Of a DNA stretch of 64,000 nucleotides, positions 25,346 to 35,224 are shown piece after piece. The notes under the pieces were generated by a model that was not told the origin of the DNA, did not search any database, and saw only the letters and a program-made list of their open reading frames with translations. The stretch is from contig NZ_FTNV01000001.1 in assembly GCF_900156535.1 (NCBI RefSeq), forward strand, positions 310,001 to 374,000. Reading direction: 5' to 3'. Numbering within the stretch: position 1 is the stretch's first letter; each line of letters opens with the position of its first letter. A program made the position numbers and the translations under genes. Source of the DNA: Roseovarius nanhaiticus (GTDB lineage: Bacteria > Pseudomonadota > Alphaproteobacteria > Rhodobacterales > Rhodobacteraceae).

Positions 25346-26393
25346 CGGTTTCGATGGCCGACATCAACGCGGGCAACGCCGCGCGCAGCGCCCCGTCATC
25401 CAGCGCGGTCAACGGCACATCGCGCGCCGGCGGCATATCGTGGCGTTCTCGCGCGCGTTGATAGCTTGGGTCGTAATGATCACGGATCAGTTCCTCGGCC
25501 AGCGCGATGAAGTCGCCCGCCGCTACCATCTCTTGCCAGCGGTCCACCGTCCCGTGGCCGCGCAGATGCCGCAGCATGTCGAGCATGGAACAGAGACTGT
25601 CAGGCGCTCTTGTGACATCCCCGTAGGCGTCAGCCAGATAGCGCGCACGTTCGGCAACTGGCGCGGTAATCCGTAGTACGGGTGCGTACTTCATCGCCGT
25701 CCAGAGGCTGGGGGGGATCATCCGCGCGCCCACCTTGTGCGACTCGGCTTCGATCACAACGGGTTTCTTGGGATCCAGCGCGGCAATGCGCTGCGCCAGC
25801 TGGCCCTCAAAGAGTTTCTGCGAGGGCTGACCGCCGGACATTGCCCCCAAGGCCGAGCCGCGATGATTTGCCAACCCTTCGAGGTCGATTACCTGCACGC
25901 CCGCCTCGCCCAAAAGCGCCAAAAGCCGCGTTTTGGCCGTGCCGGTATTGCCGTCCAGCAGTACCGGTCGCAGCGGCAGCGCCTCTTCATAGAGCAGTTG
26001 CACCACCAGCCGCCGATAGGCGCGATATCCGCCTTCCAGAAGGCGGACACGCCAGCCGATCTGGTCGAGAATTGACGCGAACGAGCCAGATCGTTGCCCC
26101 CCGCGCCAGCAATAGACCAAAGGCTGCCAACCGCCGTCATACTGCGCCAGCGGCCCCTCCAGATGGGCCGCGACATTGCGCGCGACCATCGACGCACCGA
26201 TGCGCCGCGCCTTGAACCGGTCCTCCTGCACATAGATCGTGCCGACCTCGGCGCGCTCGGCGTCGCTGAGGCTGGGCAGGTTGATCGCACCCGGCAGATG
26301 ATCCTCGGCAAACTCGGCGGGCGAGCGTGCGTCGATCAGCGTATCGCACGGCAACTCCGCAAGCTGGCTGATATGGGTCAGGGTCAGTTTCAT
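25332..26393 (-). CDS. mnmH: tRNA 2-selenouridine synthase
   Basis: The 353-residue enzyme replaces sulfur by selenium at the wobble uridine of some tRNAs using selenophosphate. The N-terminal rhodanese domain has the catalytic cysteine C95 in 'VYCWRGGQRSGSFA'. A P-loop domain follows with Walker A 'GNTGTAKT' at 148-155. 'QKLFEGQLAQRIAALDPKKPVVIEAESHKVG' is also typical of the family. It is convergent with the selD fusion gene, with the two stop regions overlapping by 14 bases, so each message carries a short antisense end of the other. Confidence 0.95.
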   Translation of the reverse strand: MKLTLTHISQLAELPCDTLIDARSPAEFAEDHLPGAINLPSLSDAERAEVGTIYVQEDRFKARRIGASMVARNVAAHLEGPLAQYDGGWQPLVYCWRGGQRSGSFASILDQIGWRVRLLEGGYRAYRRLVVQLLYEEALPLRPVLLDGNTGTAKTRLLALLGEAGVQVIDLEGLANHRGSALGAMSGGQPSQKLFEGQLAQRIAALDPKKPVVIEAESHKVGARMIPPSLWTAMKYAPVLRITAPVAERARYLADAYGDVTRAPDSLCSMLDMLRHLRGHGTVDRWQEMVAAGDFIALAEELIRDHYDPSYQRARERHDMPPARDVPLTALDDGALRAALPALMSAIETVSAE

Positions 26394-26442
26394 GTCCCTG
26401 ATCTAGCGCAGCGACGCCCCGCCGGACAGCGTAATCTCGGCC

Positions 26443-28512
26443 CTACTTCAGCGCCTCCCAGCCCGCATCGGGGGCAAACCGTGCGCCATGCTTGTCCTCA
26501 AGCGCGCGAAGGCGTGCGACCACCTCATCAATGCCCCGCGCCCGCGCGTAATGCATCGGCCCGCCCCGGAAGGGCGCCCAACCGGTGGCAAAGATCATGG
26601 CGGCATCGATATCGTCCGGCGCCTCCACAATATCCTTGCGCAGCACCTCGGCGCAGGCATTCAGCATCGGCAAGATCAGCCGGTCGGTTAGATCCTCGGG
26701 CGCGCCCTCGTCGCTACTCGGATGCGGCGTGCCTTCGCTCCAATCGTAGAATCCCTTGCCCGCCTTCTTGCCGATCTCGCCCGCCGCGACCTTGTCGCGC
26801 AGCGTGTCCGAGACAGGCGCCAAAGGCACATCCAGGTTTTCGCTCAGGCTTAGAGCCACATGAAGGCCGATATCCAGCCCCACCTGATCGGCCAGCGTCA
26901 CCGGCCCCATCGGCATGCCGAACCGCAGCGCGGCAGTGTCGATCGTCTCCTTCGGCACCCCTTCGTCCAGAAGGGTCATCGCCTCCATCATGTAAGGCAC
27001 CAAGGCACGGTTCACGAGAAAGCCGGGGTAATCCGCCACATGCACGGGCCGCTTCTTGATCGCACCGCAAAAGGCGGCGAGGCGGGCGGCGGTGTCGTCC
27101 GACGTCTGCGCGCTCTTGATCACCTCGACCAGATCGATTTTCGAGACGGGGTTGAAAAAATGCAAACCGGCGAAACGGGCCGCATCGTGCGCATGGTGCG
27201 CCAGCTCATCAACCGAAAGACTCGAGGTATTGCTTGCCAGGATCGCGCCGTCTTTCATCCGCGATTTCAGACCATCATAGATCTTCGCCTTGATTTCGAC
27301 TTTCTCCGGTCCGGCTTCGATGACGAGGTCGGCCGAGGTGATGCCATAGCCGTCGGGGTCGGGCATCAGACGGTCCAGCGCGTCGCGCTTTTCGGCACTA
27401 GAAAGGTGTTTAGATCCGCATATCTCGCCCGCCAGCTTGATTGCGCGCCCCAGCGCCTCGGCCGAGGTATCGCCTAGCGTTACGCGCTTGCCGCGGATGG
27501 CTGACATGGCCGCGATCTCGGCCCCCATGGCACCGGCGCCGATGACATGAACATGCGCGATGCCGTCCTCGCCCTTGGCATTGCCGCGCAGCCGCTGGCG
27601 CAGAAAGAACGCGCGCTGCAGGTTTTTCGACGTGTCCGTCTGCAAGAGCCGGCCAAAGGAGTCGATTTCGGCCTTCTGCATCGCCTCGGCGTCATTCCCA
27701 TGCTCTTCCCAGAGGTCGATCAGCGCATGGGGGGCAGGATAATGCGACTTGGGCGCCTTTTTCTCGGTCTGGGCGCGCATCTGCTTGATCGCGTAATTGC
27801 GCGCGGGGCTGAACGCCATGGCGCGCGTCTTCAGGCCCGGCTCGGGGCGCTCGATCTGGCCATTCGCAGCCGTCTGCACGGCGCTGGCGACGTGGCGCTC
27901 TTCCACGATCGCATCCAGCAGACCCAGCTTTTTCGCCTTGTTCGTGTGGGCGGATTTGCCTGTCAGCATCAATGTCATCGCCTCGATCGGGTCGATCAGC
28001 GCGAGCGAGCGGAACGTGCCTCCCAGACCTGGATGCAGGCCCAGCTGGACCTCGGGAAAGGCGAAGGAGGCGCCGCGGATCCCGATCCGCATGTCACAGG
28101 CCAGCGCCAATTCGAACCCGCCTCCCAAGCAGGCGCCATGCACCACGCAGATCGTCGGGCATTTGAGGGCCGCCAGCCTGTCAAATACGGCATGACCCTC
28201 GCGCAAAAGCGTTTCGGGATCGGCGGCCACATCCTTGAACTCGGAGATGTCGGCGCCAGCGGCAAAGCCGCCATCCTTGGCCGAGCGGATGACCAGCGCC
28301 TTCGGCAGATCCTTTTCTGCATCGGCGATATGGCCGTTCAGCTCCTCCAGAACCTTGCGCGAGATGACATTCGTGCCGCCACCCTCGCAATCCATGACCA
28401 GCCACAGGATGCCATCCGCATCGCGGCCGACGCGCCAGTTGCCCTCACGTTTGCCCGCGCCGCCCATCTCGCGCAGCTCGGCGCCCAGAAATTGCATCAC
28501 TGCCCCGGTCAT
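26443..28512 (-). CDS. fadJ: Fatty acid oxidation complex alpha subunit (hydratase/3-hydroxyacyl-CoA dehydrogenase)
   Basis: The 689-residue two-step enzyme hydrates enoyl-CoA and oxidises the 3-hydroxyacyl-CoA. The crotonase domain (about 1-200) has the oxyanion motif 'FAAGADISEF' and glutamates in 'ACLGGGFELALACDMRI' and 'FPEVQLGLHPGLGGT'. The NAD-binding domain begins near 318 with 'VIGAGAMGAEIAAMSA', followed by 'SNTSSLSVDELAHHA' and 'GLHFFNPVSKIDLVEVI'. The C-terminal HAD domain contains 'YPGFLVNRALVPYMMEA' and 'FRGGPMHYARARG'. The start at 28512 overlaps the thiolase stop in an ATGA. It could equally be called FadB; the split operon order resembles fadIJ. Confidence 0.93.
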   Translation of the reverse strand: MTGAVMQFLGAELREMGGAGKREGNWRVGRDADGILWLVMDCEGGGTNVISRKVLEELNGHIADAEKDLPKALVIRSAKDGGFAAGADISEFKDVAADPETLLREGHAVFDRLAALKCPTICVVHGACLGGGFELALACDMRIGIRGASFAFPEVQLGLHPGLGGTFRSLALIDPIEAMTLMLTGKSAHTNKAKKLGLLDAIVEERHVASAVQTAANGQIERPEPGLKTRAMAFSPARNYAIKQMRAQTEKKAPKSHYPAPHALIDLWEEHGNDAEAMQKAEIDSFGRLLQTDTSKNLQRAFFLRQRLRGNAKGEDGIAHVHVIGAGAMGAEIAAMSAIRGKRVTLGDTSAEALGRAIKLAGEICGSKHLSSAEKRDALDRLMPDPDGYGITSADLVIEAGPEKVEIKAKIYDGLKSRMKDGAILASNTSSLSVDELAHHAHDAARFAGLHFFNPVSKIDLVEVIKSAQTSDDTAARLAAFCGAIKKRPVHVADYPGFLVNRALVPYMMEAMTLLDEGVPKETIDTAALRFGMPMGPVTLADQVGLDIGLHVALSLSENLDVPLAPVSDTLRDKVAAGEIGKKAGKGFYDWSEGTPHPSSDEGAPEDLTDRLILPMLNACAEVLRKDIVEAPDDIDAAMIFATGWAPFRGGPMHYARARGIDEVVARLRALEDKHGARFAPDAGWEALK

Positions 28513-29801
28513 TGCACAGCCTCCAGCATCATGGCGCCGCCAAGGCCGCCACCAATACATTCGGTGGCAATGCCGCGCTTGGCGCCGCGCTTATTCATTG
28601 CGTTGGCGAGGTGCAGCACGATCCTGTTGCCGCTGGTGCCCACCGGATGCCCAAGGCTGATCGCGCCGCCATCGACGTTGAGCCTTTCACGGTCGATCCG
28701 GCCGAATGCCGCGTCAAAGCCCAACACCTCGCGACAGAAATCGTGATGATCCCATGCGGCGACACATGCGAGCACTTGCGCCGCGAAGGCTTCGTTCAGC
28801 TCCCAGAGGTCCACATCCTCGATGCTCAGCCCGTGCCGCTGAACGATTGGGGTCGAGGACAGGACCGGCCCGAGGCCCATCACCGCCGGATCGAGGCCGG
28901 CCCATTCGCTGTCGGTGATTTCGGCAATCGGCTCTAACCCGTGCAGATTGATCGCCTTTTCCGACGCGACGATGAGCCAGCTTGCGCCGTCGGTGATCTG
29001 GCTGGAATTGCCCGCCGTGACCTTACCATAGGGTTTTTCGAACACCGGCTTGGGCTTTGCAAGGCCCGCCATATCGCTGTCCGGGCGCACGCCGTCGTCA
29101 TGGTCGTAAACGGTGCCGTCAGGGCCGAAGGCAGGCACGACCTCACCCTTCAGCGCATCCCCCTTCTGCGCCGCGGCCAGTCTGTGATGGCTCTGCATCG
29201 CGTATTCATCAGCCATCTCGCGCGTGATGCCAAAGCGGTGCGCAAGGATCTCGGCGGTCTGGCCCATCCCCAACTCGGTGATGGGGTCGGTCAGACCCCG
29301 CTCCAGCCCGATGACGGGTTTGAAGAAGTCGGGCCGCACATCGCCCAGCAGCTTGAGCTTGTCCATCGGGCTGCGCGCCGCGCCTAGCCGGCCCAGCCAT
29401 TCGGCGGCGGACTGGCGCAGGATCAGCGGCGTGTGGCTGAGCGCTTCGGCGCCGCCCGCGAGGATCATGTCGTGGCTACCGCTGCGGATATAGCGATACG
29501 CCGTGTCGATGCTTTGCATCCCCGACCCGCAGTTGATCTGCATGGTAAAGGCAACCATCCGCTCGCCCAGCCCCAGGCGCAGGGCGGCGACGCGGGCCGG
29601 GTTCATCTCGTCCGCCATCACGTTGACGCAGCCCAATATCACCAAGTCCAGCGCCTCGCGCGCAAAAGGTTGCCGCGCAAGAAGAGGCCGCCCGCATTGC
29701 ACCGCGAGATCAACGGGTGTGAAGGGGCCCGGCGTGCCGCGCGCCTTCAGAAAAGGCGTTCGCGCACCATCCACCAGAAATACGCGTTGTGGCTCTGTCA
29801 T
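28509..29801 (-). CDS. fadI: Acetyl-CoA C-acyltransferase (thiolase)
   Basis: This 430-residue thiolase cleaves 3-ketoacyl-CoA in the last beta-oxidation step. The nucleophilic cysteine C91 is in 'QINCGSGMQSIDTAYR'. The other active residues are in 'NEAFAAQ', 'GHPVGTSGNRIV' and the C-terminal 'CIGGGLGGAMMLE'. The length matches FadI rather than the shorter biosynthetic thiolases. It overlaps the acyl-CoA dehydrogenase upstream and the hydratase/dehydrogenase downstream by ATGA junctions, so the three are made together. Confidence 0.93.
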   Translation of the reverse strand: MTEPQRVFLVDGARTPFLKARGTPGPFTPVDLAVQCGRPLLARQPFAREALDLVILGCVNVMADEMNPARVAALRLGLGERMVAFTMQINCGSGMQSIDTAYRYIRSGSHDMILAGGAEALSHTPLILRQSAAEWLGRLGAARSPMDKLKLLGDVRPDFFKPVIGLERGLTDPITELGMGQTAEILAHRFGITREMADEYAMQSHHRLAAAQKGDALKGEVVPAFGPDGTVYDHDDGVRPDSDMAGLAKPKPVFEKPYGKVTAGNSSQITDGASWLIVASEKAINLHGLEPIAEITDSEWAGLDPAVMGLGPVLSSTPIVQRHGLSIEDVDLWELNEAFAAQVLACVAAWDHHDFCREVLGFDAAFGRIDRERLNVDGGAISLGHPVGTSGNRIVLHLANAMNKRGAKRGIATECIGGGLGGAMMLEAVQ

Positions 29802-32068
29802 TCTGCGACCTCCTGCGACGTGGTCTTGGACATGGTTCCGCGGTACGTATCGGATGCATAGCGGCCAAAATACTGCGCCATCTCATCCGGACCAAAGTCG
29901 TCCACCGCGATGACCCGCGCAACCAGATCCTGCATCGCCCCGATCTCGTGCAACTCCGCGTCGGTGATCAATCCTGCCGCGCGCCCCTCCTCGGGCGTTT
30001 TGCGGGCCTCGCGCAGGCGCTTCATGGCAGGGGCCATCTCATTCACCTTGGCATAACACTGGTTGAGAAGCGATATACCCGGGTGATTGCAGCCTTGGGC
30101 AATCTCTCCGGTGATGCGGCTCCGCGTGGGCGAGGGGGCATAGATCAGATCACTGCACGCCGCGACCAGCCGATCATCCGGCCCTTTTTCCCGCCGTCCG
30201 GGCCATGTGATTCCGCGCAGCAGCCATGCCGCCCAGCGGGCGGGCAGATTGACGATCACATCATCGAGCGCCGTCTGGATCCGCTGAAATCCTGCTTCGG
30301 CGGCGTAATTCAGCACCGGAAGATCCGCCTCCTGCCGTCCCTCATCCTCCCATCGCTTAAGTGCGGCGGAGAGGATATACATTTCGGACAGGATATCGCC
30401 CATCCGGGTCGACAGCATTTCCTTGCGTTTCAGAGCGCCGCCCAATGTCAAAAAACAGACATCGGCGGTCAGCGCATAAGCCGCCGACCAGCGCGCCAAG
30501 CGGCGATAGATATGCGTCGCGGGGCCCGCGTCGGGCGCCGGCGCAAAACGCCCTCCGGTCAGTGCGCGGCCCCATGCGCGAAAGAACGTCTTGGCCGTAT
30601 GTCCGACATGCGCCCAGATGGACTTGTCGAAGGCTTCCAGGGATTTGGCGCGGTCCGGCTCTTGCAACGCCATCATGTTGTCCAGCATGTGGGGATGCGC
30701 CCGGATCGAGCCTTGGCCAAAGATGATCAGGCTGCGGGTTACGATATTGGCGCCCTCGACCGTGATTCCGATGGGCACAGCCCGATAGAGCGCCAAAAGA
30801 TAGTTGGACGGCCCGTCAATCACCGCCTTGCCCGAATGCACGTCCATCGCGTCATTCAGCGCATCGCGCATGCGAAACGTCGCATGCGCCTTCATGATGG
30901 CCGAGATGACCGACAGCGCGCGTCCCTCGTCCAGCCCTGCACAGGTCAGGTGCCGCGCAGCATCCATCGCGTAGGCATCGGCGGCCAGTTTGCCCATGCG
31001 TCTCTGCACGCCACCGAATTTGCCGATCGGCATGCGGAATTGCTCGCGGATGCGGGCATAGGCGCCAGTGGTATGCGCACTCAGCGCGATGGCAGCGCAC
31101 CCCATCGAAGGCAGTGAAATGCCGCGCCCGGCTGCCAGCGCGGCCATCAGCATCATCCAGCCTCGCCCGGCATACTCCGGGCCGCCGATGATATTCTCCA
31201 GCGGAATGAAGACATCCTTACCGGTCGTCGGTCCATTCATGAACATCGTAGAGGACGGAATGTGGCGGCGGCCGGTCTCGACGCCGTCGAGGCTCGTGGG
31301 TACCAATGCGCAGGTGATCCCGATCTCTTCGGTATCGCCGATCAACCCATCGGGATCGCGCAGCTTGAAGGCAAGGCCCAGGACCGTACAGACCGGGGAG
31401 AGGGTGATATACCGCTTGGCCCAGTTGAGGCGTATGCCCAGCACGTCCTCACCATTCCACGTGCCACGGCACACCACGCCGTCATCGATCATGGCGCTCG
31501 CGTCCGATCCGGCTTCGGCACTGGTCAGGCCAAAGGCGGGCAGTTCGCGGCCATCGGCCAGCCGGGGCAGCCAGTAATCCTGTTGCTCCTTGGTACCGAA
31601 TTGATGCAGCAATTCCCCCGGCCCAAGCGAGTTTGGCACCATGACCGTCACCGCGGCCGCGACCGACCGGGTCGAGATAAAGCGCACGACTTCGCTATGT
31701 GCAAAGGCCGAAAACCCAAGGCCGCCATGGGATTCCGGGATGATCATCCCGAAAAAGCCATTTTCGCGTAGAAAGGCCCAAACCTCGGGCGGCAAATCAG
31801 CGGTTTCCTGATTGATGCTCCAGTCGTCCAGCATGTCGCAGAGCTGCCGGCAGGGGCCATCCAGAAATGCCTGCTCGGCGGCACTCAGCTTGGGCGCCTT
31901 CACCGCGTGCAGCTTGGACCAGTCGGGATTGCCCGAGAACAGCTCGGCCTCCCACCAAACCTCGCCCGCATTCAGCGCCTCGCGCTCGGTATCGGACAAG
32001 GCGGGCAGGGCCCGCTTGGCCCAGCTGTGAATGGGCCGGGTCAGGTATCTCGAACGAATGGATGCCAT
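29798..32068 (-). CDS. fadE: Acyl-CoA dehydrogenase, FadE type with DUF1974
   Basis: The 756-residue FAD enzyme carries out the first beta-oxidation step. The N-terminal region ('LSDTEREALNAGEVWWEAELFSGNPDW') and central FAD-binding parts ('FGLTSAEAGSDASAM', 'RYITLSPVCTVLGLAF') are those of FadE. The C-terminal DUF1974 domain is present ('AYALTADVCFLTLGGALKRKEMLSTRMGDIL'). GGGAGGAGC precedes the start at 32068. It leads a fadE-fadI-fadJ operon joined by ATGA overlaps. The 144-base gap to the divergent secretion operon must hold both promoters; I could not assign boxes. Electrons would leave through ETF, not in the window. Confidence 0.92.
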   Translation of the reverse strand: MASIRSRYLTRPIHSWAKRALPALSDTEREALNAGEVWWEAELFSGNPDWSKLHAVKAPKLSAAEQAFLDGPCRQLCDMLDDWSINQETADLPPEVWAFLRENGFFGMIIPESHGGLGFSAFAHSEVVRFISTRSVAAAVTVMVPNSLGPGELLHQFGTKEQQDYWLPRLADGRELPAFGLTSAEAGSDASAMIDDGVVCRGTWNGEDVLGIRLNWAKRYITLSPVCTVLGLAFKLRDPDGLIGDTEEIGITCALVPTSLDGVETGRRHIPSSTMFMNGPTTGKDVFIPLENIIGGPEYAGRGWMMLMAALAAGRGISLPSMGCAAIALSAHTTGAYARIREQFRMPIGKFGGVQRRMGKLAADAYAMDAARHLTCAGLDEGRALSVISAIMKAHATFRMRDALNDAMDVHSGKAVIDGPSNYLLALYRAVPIGITVEGANIVTRSLIIFGQGSIRAHPHMLDNMMALQEPDRAKSLEAFDKSIWAHVGHTAKTFFRAWGRALTGGRFAPAPDAGPATHIYRRLARWSAAYALTADVCFLTLGGALKRKEMLSTRMGDILSEMYILSAALKRWEDEGRQEADLPVLNYAAEAGFQRIQTALDDVIVNLPARWAAWLLRGITWPGRREKGPDDRLVAACSDLIYAPSPTRSRITGEIAQGCNHPGISLLNQCYAKVNEMAPAMKRLREARKTPEEGRAAGLITDAELHEIGAMQDLVARVIAVDDFGPDEMAQYFGRYASDTYRGTMSKTTSQEVAE

Positions 32069-32212
32069 GGGATGCTCCTCCCTGAACATGATATGAACGC
32101 ACGGCAAGGCGCGGGCGTTCCGTGCCCGTCATCTTGGGACAATAGCCGCCACTACGGCCCCAGTCCGTTTCTTTTTCATACCATGGAAATCATTTGATGG
32201 CAGCGTGGCGTC

Positions 32213-33934
32213 ATGAGCGCCTTAGTCCAGCAGTCCAACCCTTCTGACCTCCGGGGCGCCCGCCGAGATCTGCGCGGCCTCGTGTCCGCTGCCGTGCTTT
32301 TTGGCCTGTTCGTCAACCTTCTGATGCTGACCGGACCGCTCTACATGTTGCAGATCTACGACCGCGTTCTTGGCAGTGGCTCGGTCGAGACGTTGGTAGC
32401 CCTGACTGGAATCGCGGCGTTCCTCTATCTCATGATGTGGGCGCTGGATGCGGTGCGCTCCCGCATCATGGCGCGCGTCGCCGCGCAGTTTTCCAGCTCG
32501 GTCGAGCCGCGCGTGTTCCAGGTCATGCTGGCTCGCGCAGAGGTGGGGCAGGGCGATCCGGCGTCAGATCTGCGCGCCATCCACGCAGCGATGGCCTCGC
32601 CTGGTGCGATGGCCCTTTTCGATATCCCTTTCGCGCCGCTCTTCATCGCGGGCATCTGGATCTTTCATCCGTCACTTGGCCTGCTGGCCCTTGGCGGCGG
32701 GGCGTTTTTGATTGCCATGGCAATCGCCAATCAGGTGATTGTCCGTCCCACCAGCGCGGCGGCTGCGGGGGCCAATCATCAAGCGGATGCTTTCGCCGCC
32801 CGGATCATCACCGCCGCCGACACCGTGCGCAGTGGCGGCATGGCTGAACACGCCCTCGCCCGCTGGCAGGACCAGCGCCGGACGGCGATGCAAAGCCATC
32901 TGGCGACCACCGATGCGGGCGGCGTCTTCGCCACCGGAACAAAGGCGTTTCGCCTCTTCTTGCAATCGGCCATGCTGGGCCTTGCCGCCTATCTGGTGCT
33001 GCGCGGGCAACTGACGCCGGGCGCCATGATTGCGGCGTCTATCCTTATGGGCCGTGCCCTTGCCCCGATCGAGCTTGCGGTGGCGCATTGGCCACTGATT
33101 CAGCGCGCTCGCGTCGGGTGGCGCACGCTCGACGCGGCCCTCCGGCACATTGCGCCCGAGCGCAAGCGCACGCCCCTCCCACGCCCCAAGGCGCAGCTCG
33201 AATTGCGCAGAATTGCAGTCATTCCGCCCGGAGAACGGTGCCCGGCACTTCAGGATATCTCCTTCACGCTTTCTCCGGGGCAGGCCCTCGGGATCATCGG
33301 CAGTTCCGGCGCCGGAAAATCGACACTCGCCCGCGCGCTGACCGGGCTATGGCCAGTGGCCGCCGGTGACATCCGGTTGGGCGGTGCGGCTGTCGGACAA
33401 TACGGGCCCGCTGCACTCGCCCGGCATGTTGGCTATCTGCCCCAGCGCGTGCATCTCTTCGCCGGAACAATCGCCGAGAATATCGCGCGGCTTGATCCCG
33501 CCCCAGACGCCAAGGCGGTCATCTGCGCTGCGCGCCGCGCGGGCGCGCATGAGATGATCCTGGCCCTGCCGCAGGGCTACGATACCCCGCTCGGATGTGA
33601 CGGCGCGCCTCTGTCCGGCGGCCAGATGCAGCGCATCGGCCTCGCGCGGGCGCTTTACGGTGATCCGGTACTGGTGATCCTCGACGAGCCAAGCTCTAAC
33701 CTCGACAATGAAGGGAGCGATGCTGTCAATCTCGCGATCAGATCCATCAAGGAAACGGGAGGCGCGGTGATCATCGTGGCACATCGGCCCGCCGCTATCG
33801 CCGAATGCGATCTTCTGCTCATGCTCGAGGCTGGACGCCAGCGCAGTTTTGGCGCGAAGGGCGACGTTCTGAGCGAGGTCGTTCGGAACCATACTCAGAT
33901 CGTTGCGGCTACCGGTGGGCGCGGCCAGACATGA
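32213..33934 (+). CDS. Type I secretion system permease/ATPase, PrtD-like
   Basis: The 573-residue inner-membrane exporter has an N-terminal six-helix domain (about residues 20-290, starting 'LVSAAVLFGLFVNLLMLTGPLYMLQIYDRVLG', the PrtD/RTX-exporter signature) and an ATPase domain. ATPase motifs are Walker A 'GSSGAGKST', signature 'LSGGQMQRIGLARAL' and Walker B 'VLVILDEPSSNLD'. It has no N-terminal C39 peptidase, so substrates keep a C-terminal signal. The next gene (membrane fusion protein) overlaps by ATGA. Neither an RTX-type substrate nor a TolC-like outer membrane factor lies in the window. Confidence 0.94.
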   Translation: MSALVQQSNPSDLRGARRDLRGLVSAAVLFGLFVNLLMLTGPLYMLQIYDRVLGSGSVETLVALTGIAAFLYLMMWALDAVRSRIMARVAAQFSSSVEPRVFQVMLARAEVGQGDPASDLRAIHAAMASPGAMALFDIPFAPLFIAGIWIFHPSLGLLALGGGAFLIAMAIANQVIVRPTSAAAAGANHQADAFAARIITAADTVRSGGMAEHALARWQDQRRTAMQSHLATTDAGGVFATGTKAFRLFLQSAMLGLAAYLVLRGQLTPGAMIAASILMGRALAPIELAVAHWPLIQRARVGWRTLDAALRHIAPERKRTPLPRPKAQLELRRIAVIPPGERCPALQDISFTLSPGQALGIIGSSGAGKSTLARALTGLWPVAAGDIRLGGAAVGQYGPAALARHVGYLPQRVHLFAGTIAENIARLDPAPDAKAVICAARRAGAHEMILALPQGYDTPLGCDGAPLSGGQMQRIGLARALYGDPVLVILDEPSSNLDNEGSDAVNLAIRSIKETGGAVIIVAHRPAAIAECDLLLMLEAGRQRSFGAKGDVLSEVVRNHTQIVAATGGRGQT

Positions 33935-35214
33935 GTGCGCCCTGGTCCGCCCGCCGCGATATCCTGATCGGCCTGGCCTGCCTCACGCTCCTTTTGGGCG
34001 GCTTCGGCGGGTGGGCGACGCTCGCGCGTATTACCGGCGCTGTCATTGCCGAGGGCCGTGTCGAGGTGGCCCAGAACCGTCAGATCGTCCAGCACCTTGA
34101 GGGGGGCGTCGTCTCGGCGCTTCGCGTCGCCGAGGGCGACACGGTCGAGGCGGGCCAACTGCTCATCCAACTGGATGACAGTGCAATGGCGTCAGAGCGG
34201 GACATCATCACCGCCCAGTTGAACGAGGTGATCGCGCGTCGTGCCCGCCTGGAGGCTGAGCGCGACGGGCGAACGACTATCGACATGCCTGTGAGAGACG
34301 CCGCACTGCAGGGTGGCGGCGCAGATATCGCGCCCATGCTTGCACTGCAAAGCCGACTGCTGGACGCGCGCCGCATCACGCGCGAGGGCGCACGCGCGCA
34401 GCTTGAAAAGCGCGGGGCGCAAATTGCGGATCAGATTGCAGGCCTCGCCGCCCAACGCCGTTCGCTGTCCACCCAGGCCGCCCTGATCGCGCGTGAAAAG
34501 GCCAGTCAGACGATCCTTCGTAACAAGGGGCTGACGCAGGAATCCCGCCTTCTGGCCATTCAGCGCGAGGAGGCGCGCCTTGCCGGCGCGCTGGGCGAGG
34601 TGGCCGCGCAGATCGCGCAGGCCGAGGGGCGCGGCACGGAGATCACGCTGGAAATGCTGCGCCTCGATGCTGCTTACCGCGAGGAGGCGATTACCGCACT
34701 GGACCCGCTGCAAGCGCGCGAACTGGAGTTGCGCGCGCGGCGCGAGGCTCTGGCCCGGCGTATGCACGCGCTCTCGATCGGCGCTCCGGTTCGGGGTGTC
34801 GTCCACGGTCTTCAGGTCTTTGCGCCGGGCGCCGTGCTGCGTCCTGCGCAGCCGCTGCTGCATATCGTCCCGCAGGATAGCCCCGTCATCATCTCGGCCC
34901 GCCTGCGCAACACCGATATCGACCTTGTCCATGCGGGCCAACCAGTGCGCATCCGCCTGCCGGCCCTCGACCAGCAGACCACGCCCGAGATGGACGGGCG
35001 CATCGCCCGAATTTCGCCGGACATATTCATCGATGAAGTCACAGGGCAAAGCCATTATACCTTGCGGATCATTCAGACCGGCGAACGCCCCCCCGGCGCT
35101 GAGCTATTGCCGGGGATGCCCGCGCAGATCCTGATTCGCACCGGGGACAGATCGCCCCTGTCGCTGCTGGTCAAACCGCTGACAGACTATTTCGCACGCG
35201 CATTGCGTGGCTGA
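33931..35214 (+). CDS. Type I secretion membrane-fusion protein, HlyD/PrtE family
   Basis: The 427-residue periplasmic adaptor has one N-terminal membrane helix ('ILIGLACLTLLLGGFGGWATLARI'). A biotinyl-lipoyl-like part follows ('EGRVEVAQNRQIVQHLEGGVVSALRVAEGD'), then a long coiled coil (about 95-280) and a C-terminal beta domain ('PVRGVVHGLQVFAPGAVLRPAQPLLHIVPQD'). It bridges the ABC exporter to the outer membrane channel. The start at 33931 overlaps the ATPase stop in an ATGA. A longer frame from 33805 runs inside the ATPase gene. It ends ten bases from the convergent kdsA stop, with no terminator hairpin between them. Confidence 0.94.
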   Translation: MSAPWSARRDILIGLACLTLLLGGFGGWATLARITGAVIAEGRVEVAQNRQIVQHLEGGVVSALRVAEGDTVEAGQLLIQLDDSAMASERDIITAQLNEVIARRARLEAERDGRTTIDMPVRDAALQGGGADIAPMLALQSRLLDARRITREGARAQLEKRGAQIADQIAGLAAQRRSLSTQAALIAREKASQTILRNKGLTQESRLLAIQREEARLAGALGEVAAQIAQAEGRGTEITLEMLRLDAAYREEAITALDPLQARELELRARREALARRMHALSIGAPVRGVVHGLQVFAPGAVLRPAQPLLHIVPQDSPVIISARLRNTDIDLVHAGQPVRIRLPALDQQTTPEMDGRIARISPDIFIDEVTGQSHYTLRIIQTGERPPGAELLPGMPAQILIRTGDRSPLSLLVKPLTDYFARALRG

Positions 35215-35224
35215 CCATGCGCGC

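Noticed and set aside
29789..31117. A 442-codon plus-strand open frame opposite fadE
   Set aside because: It is a shadow frame with no domain. FadE and DUF1974 motifs are intact on the minus strand.
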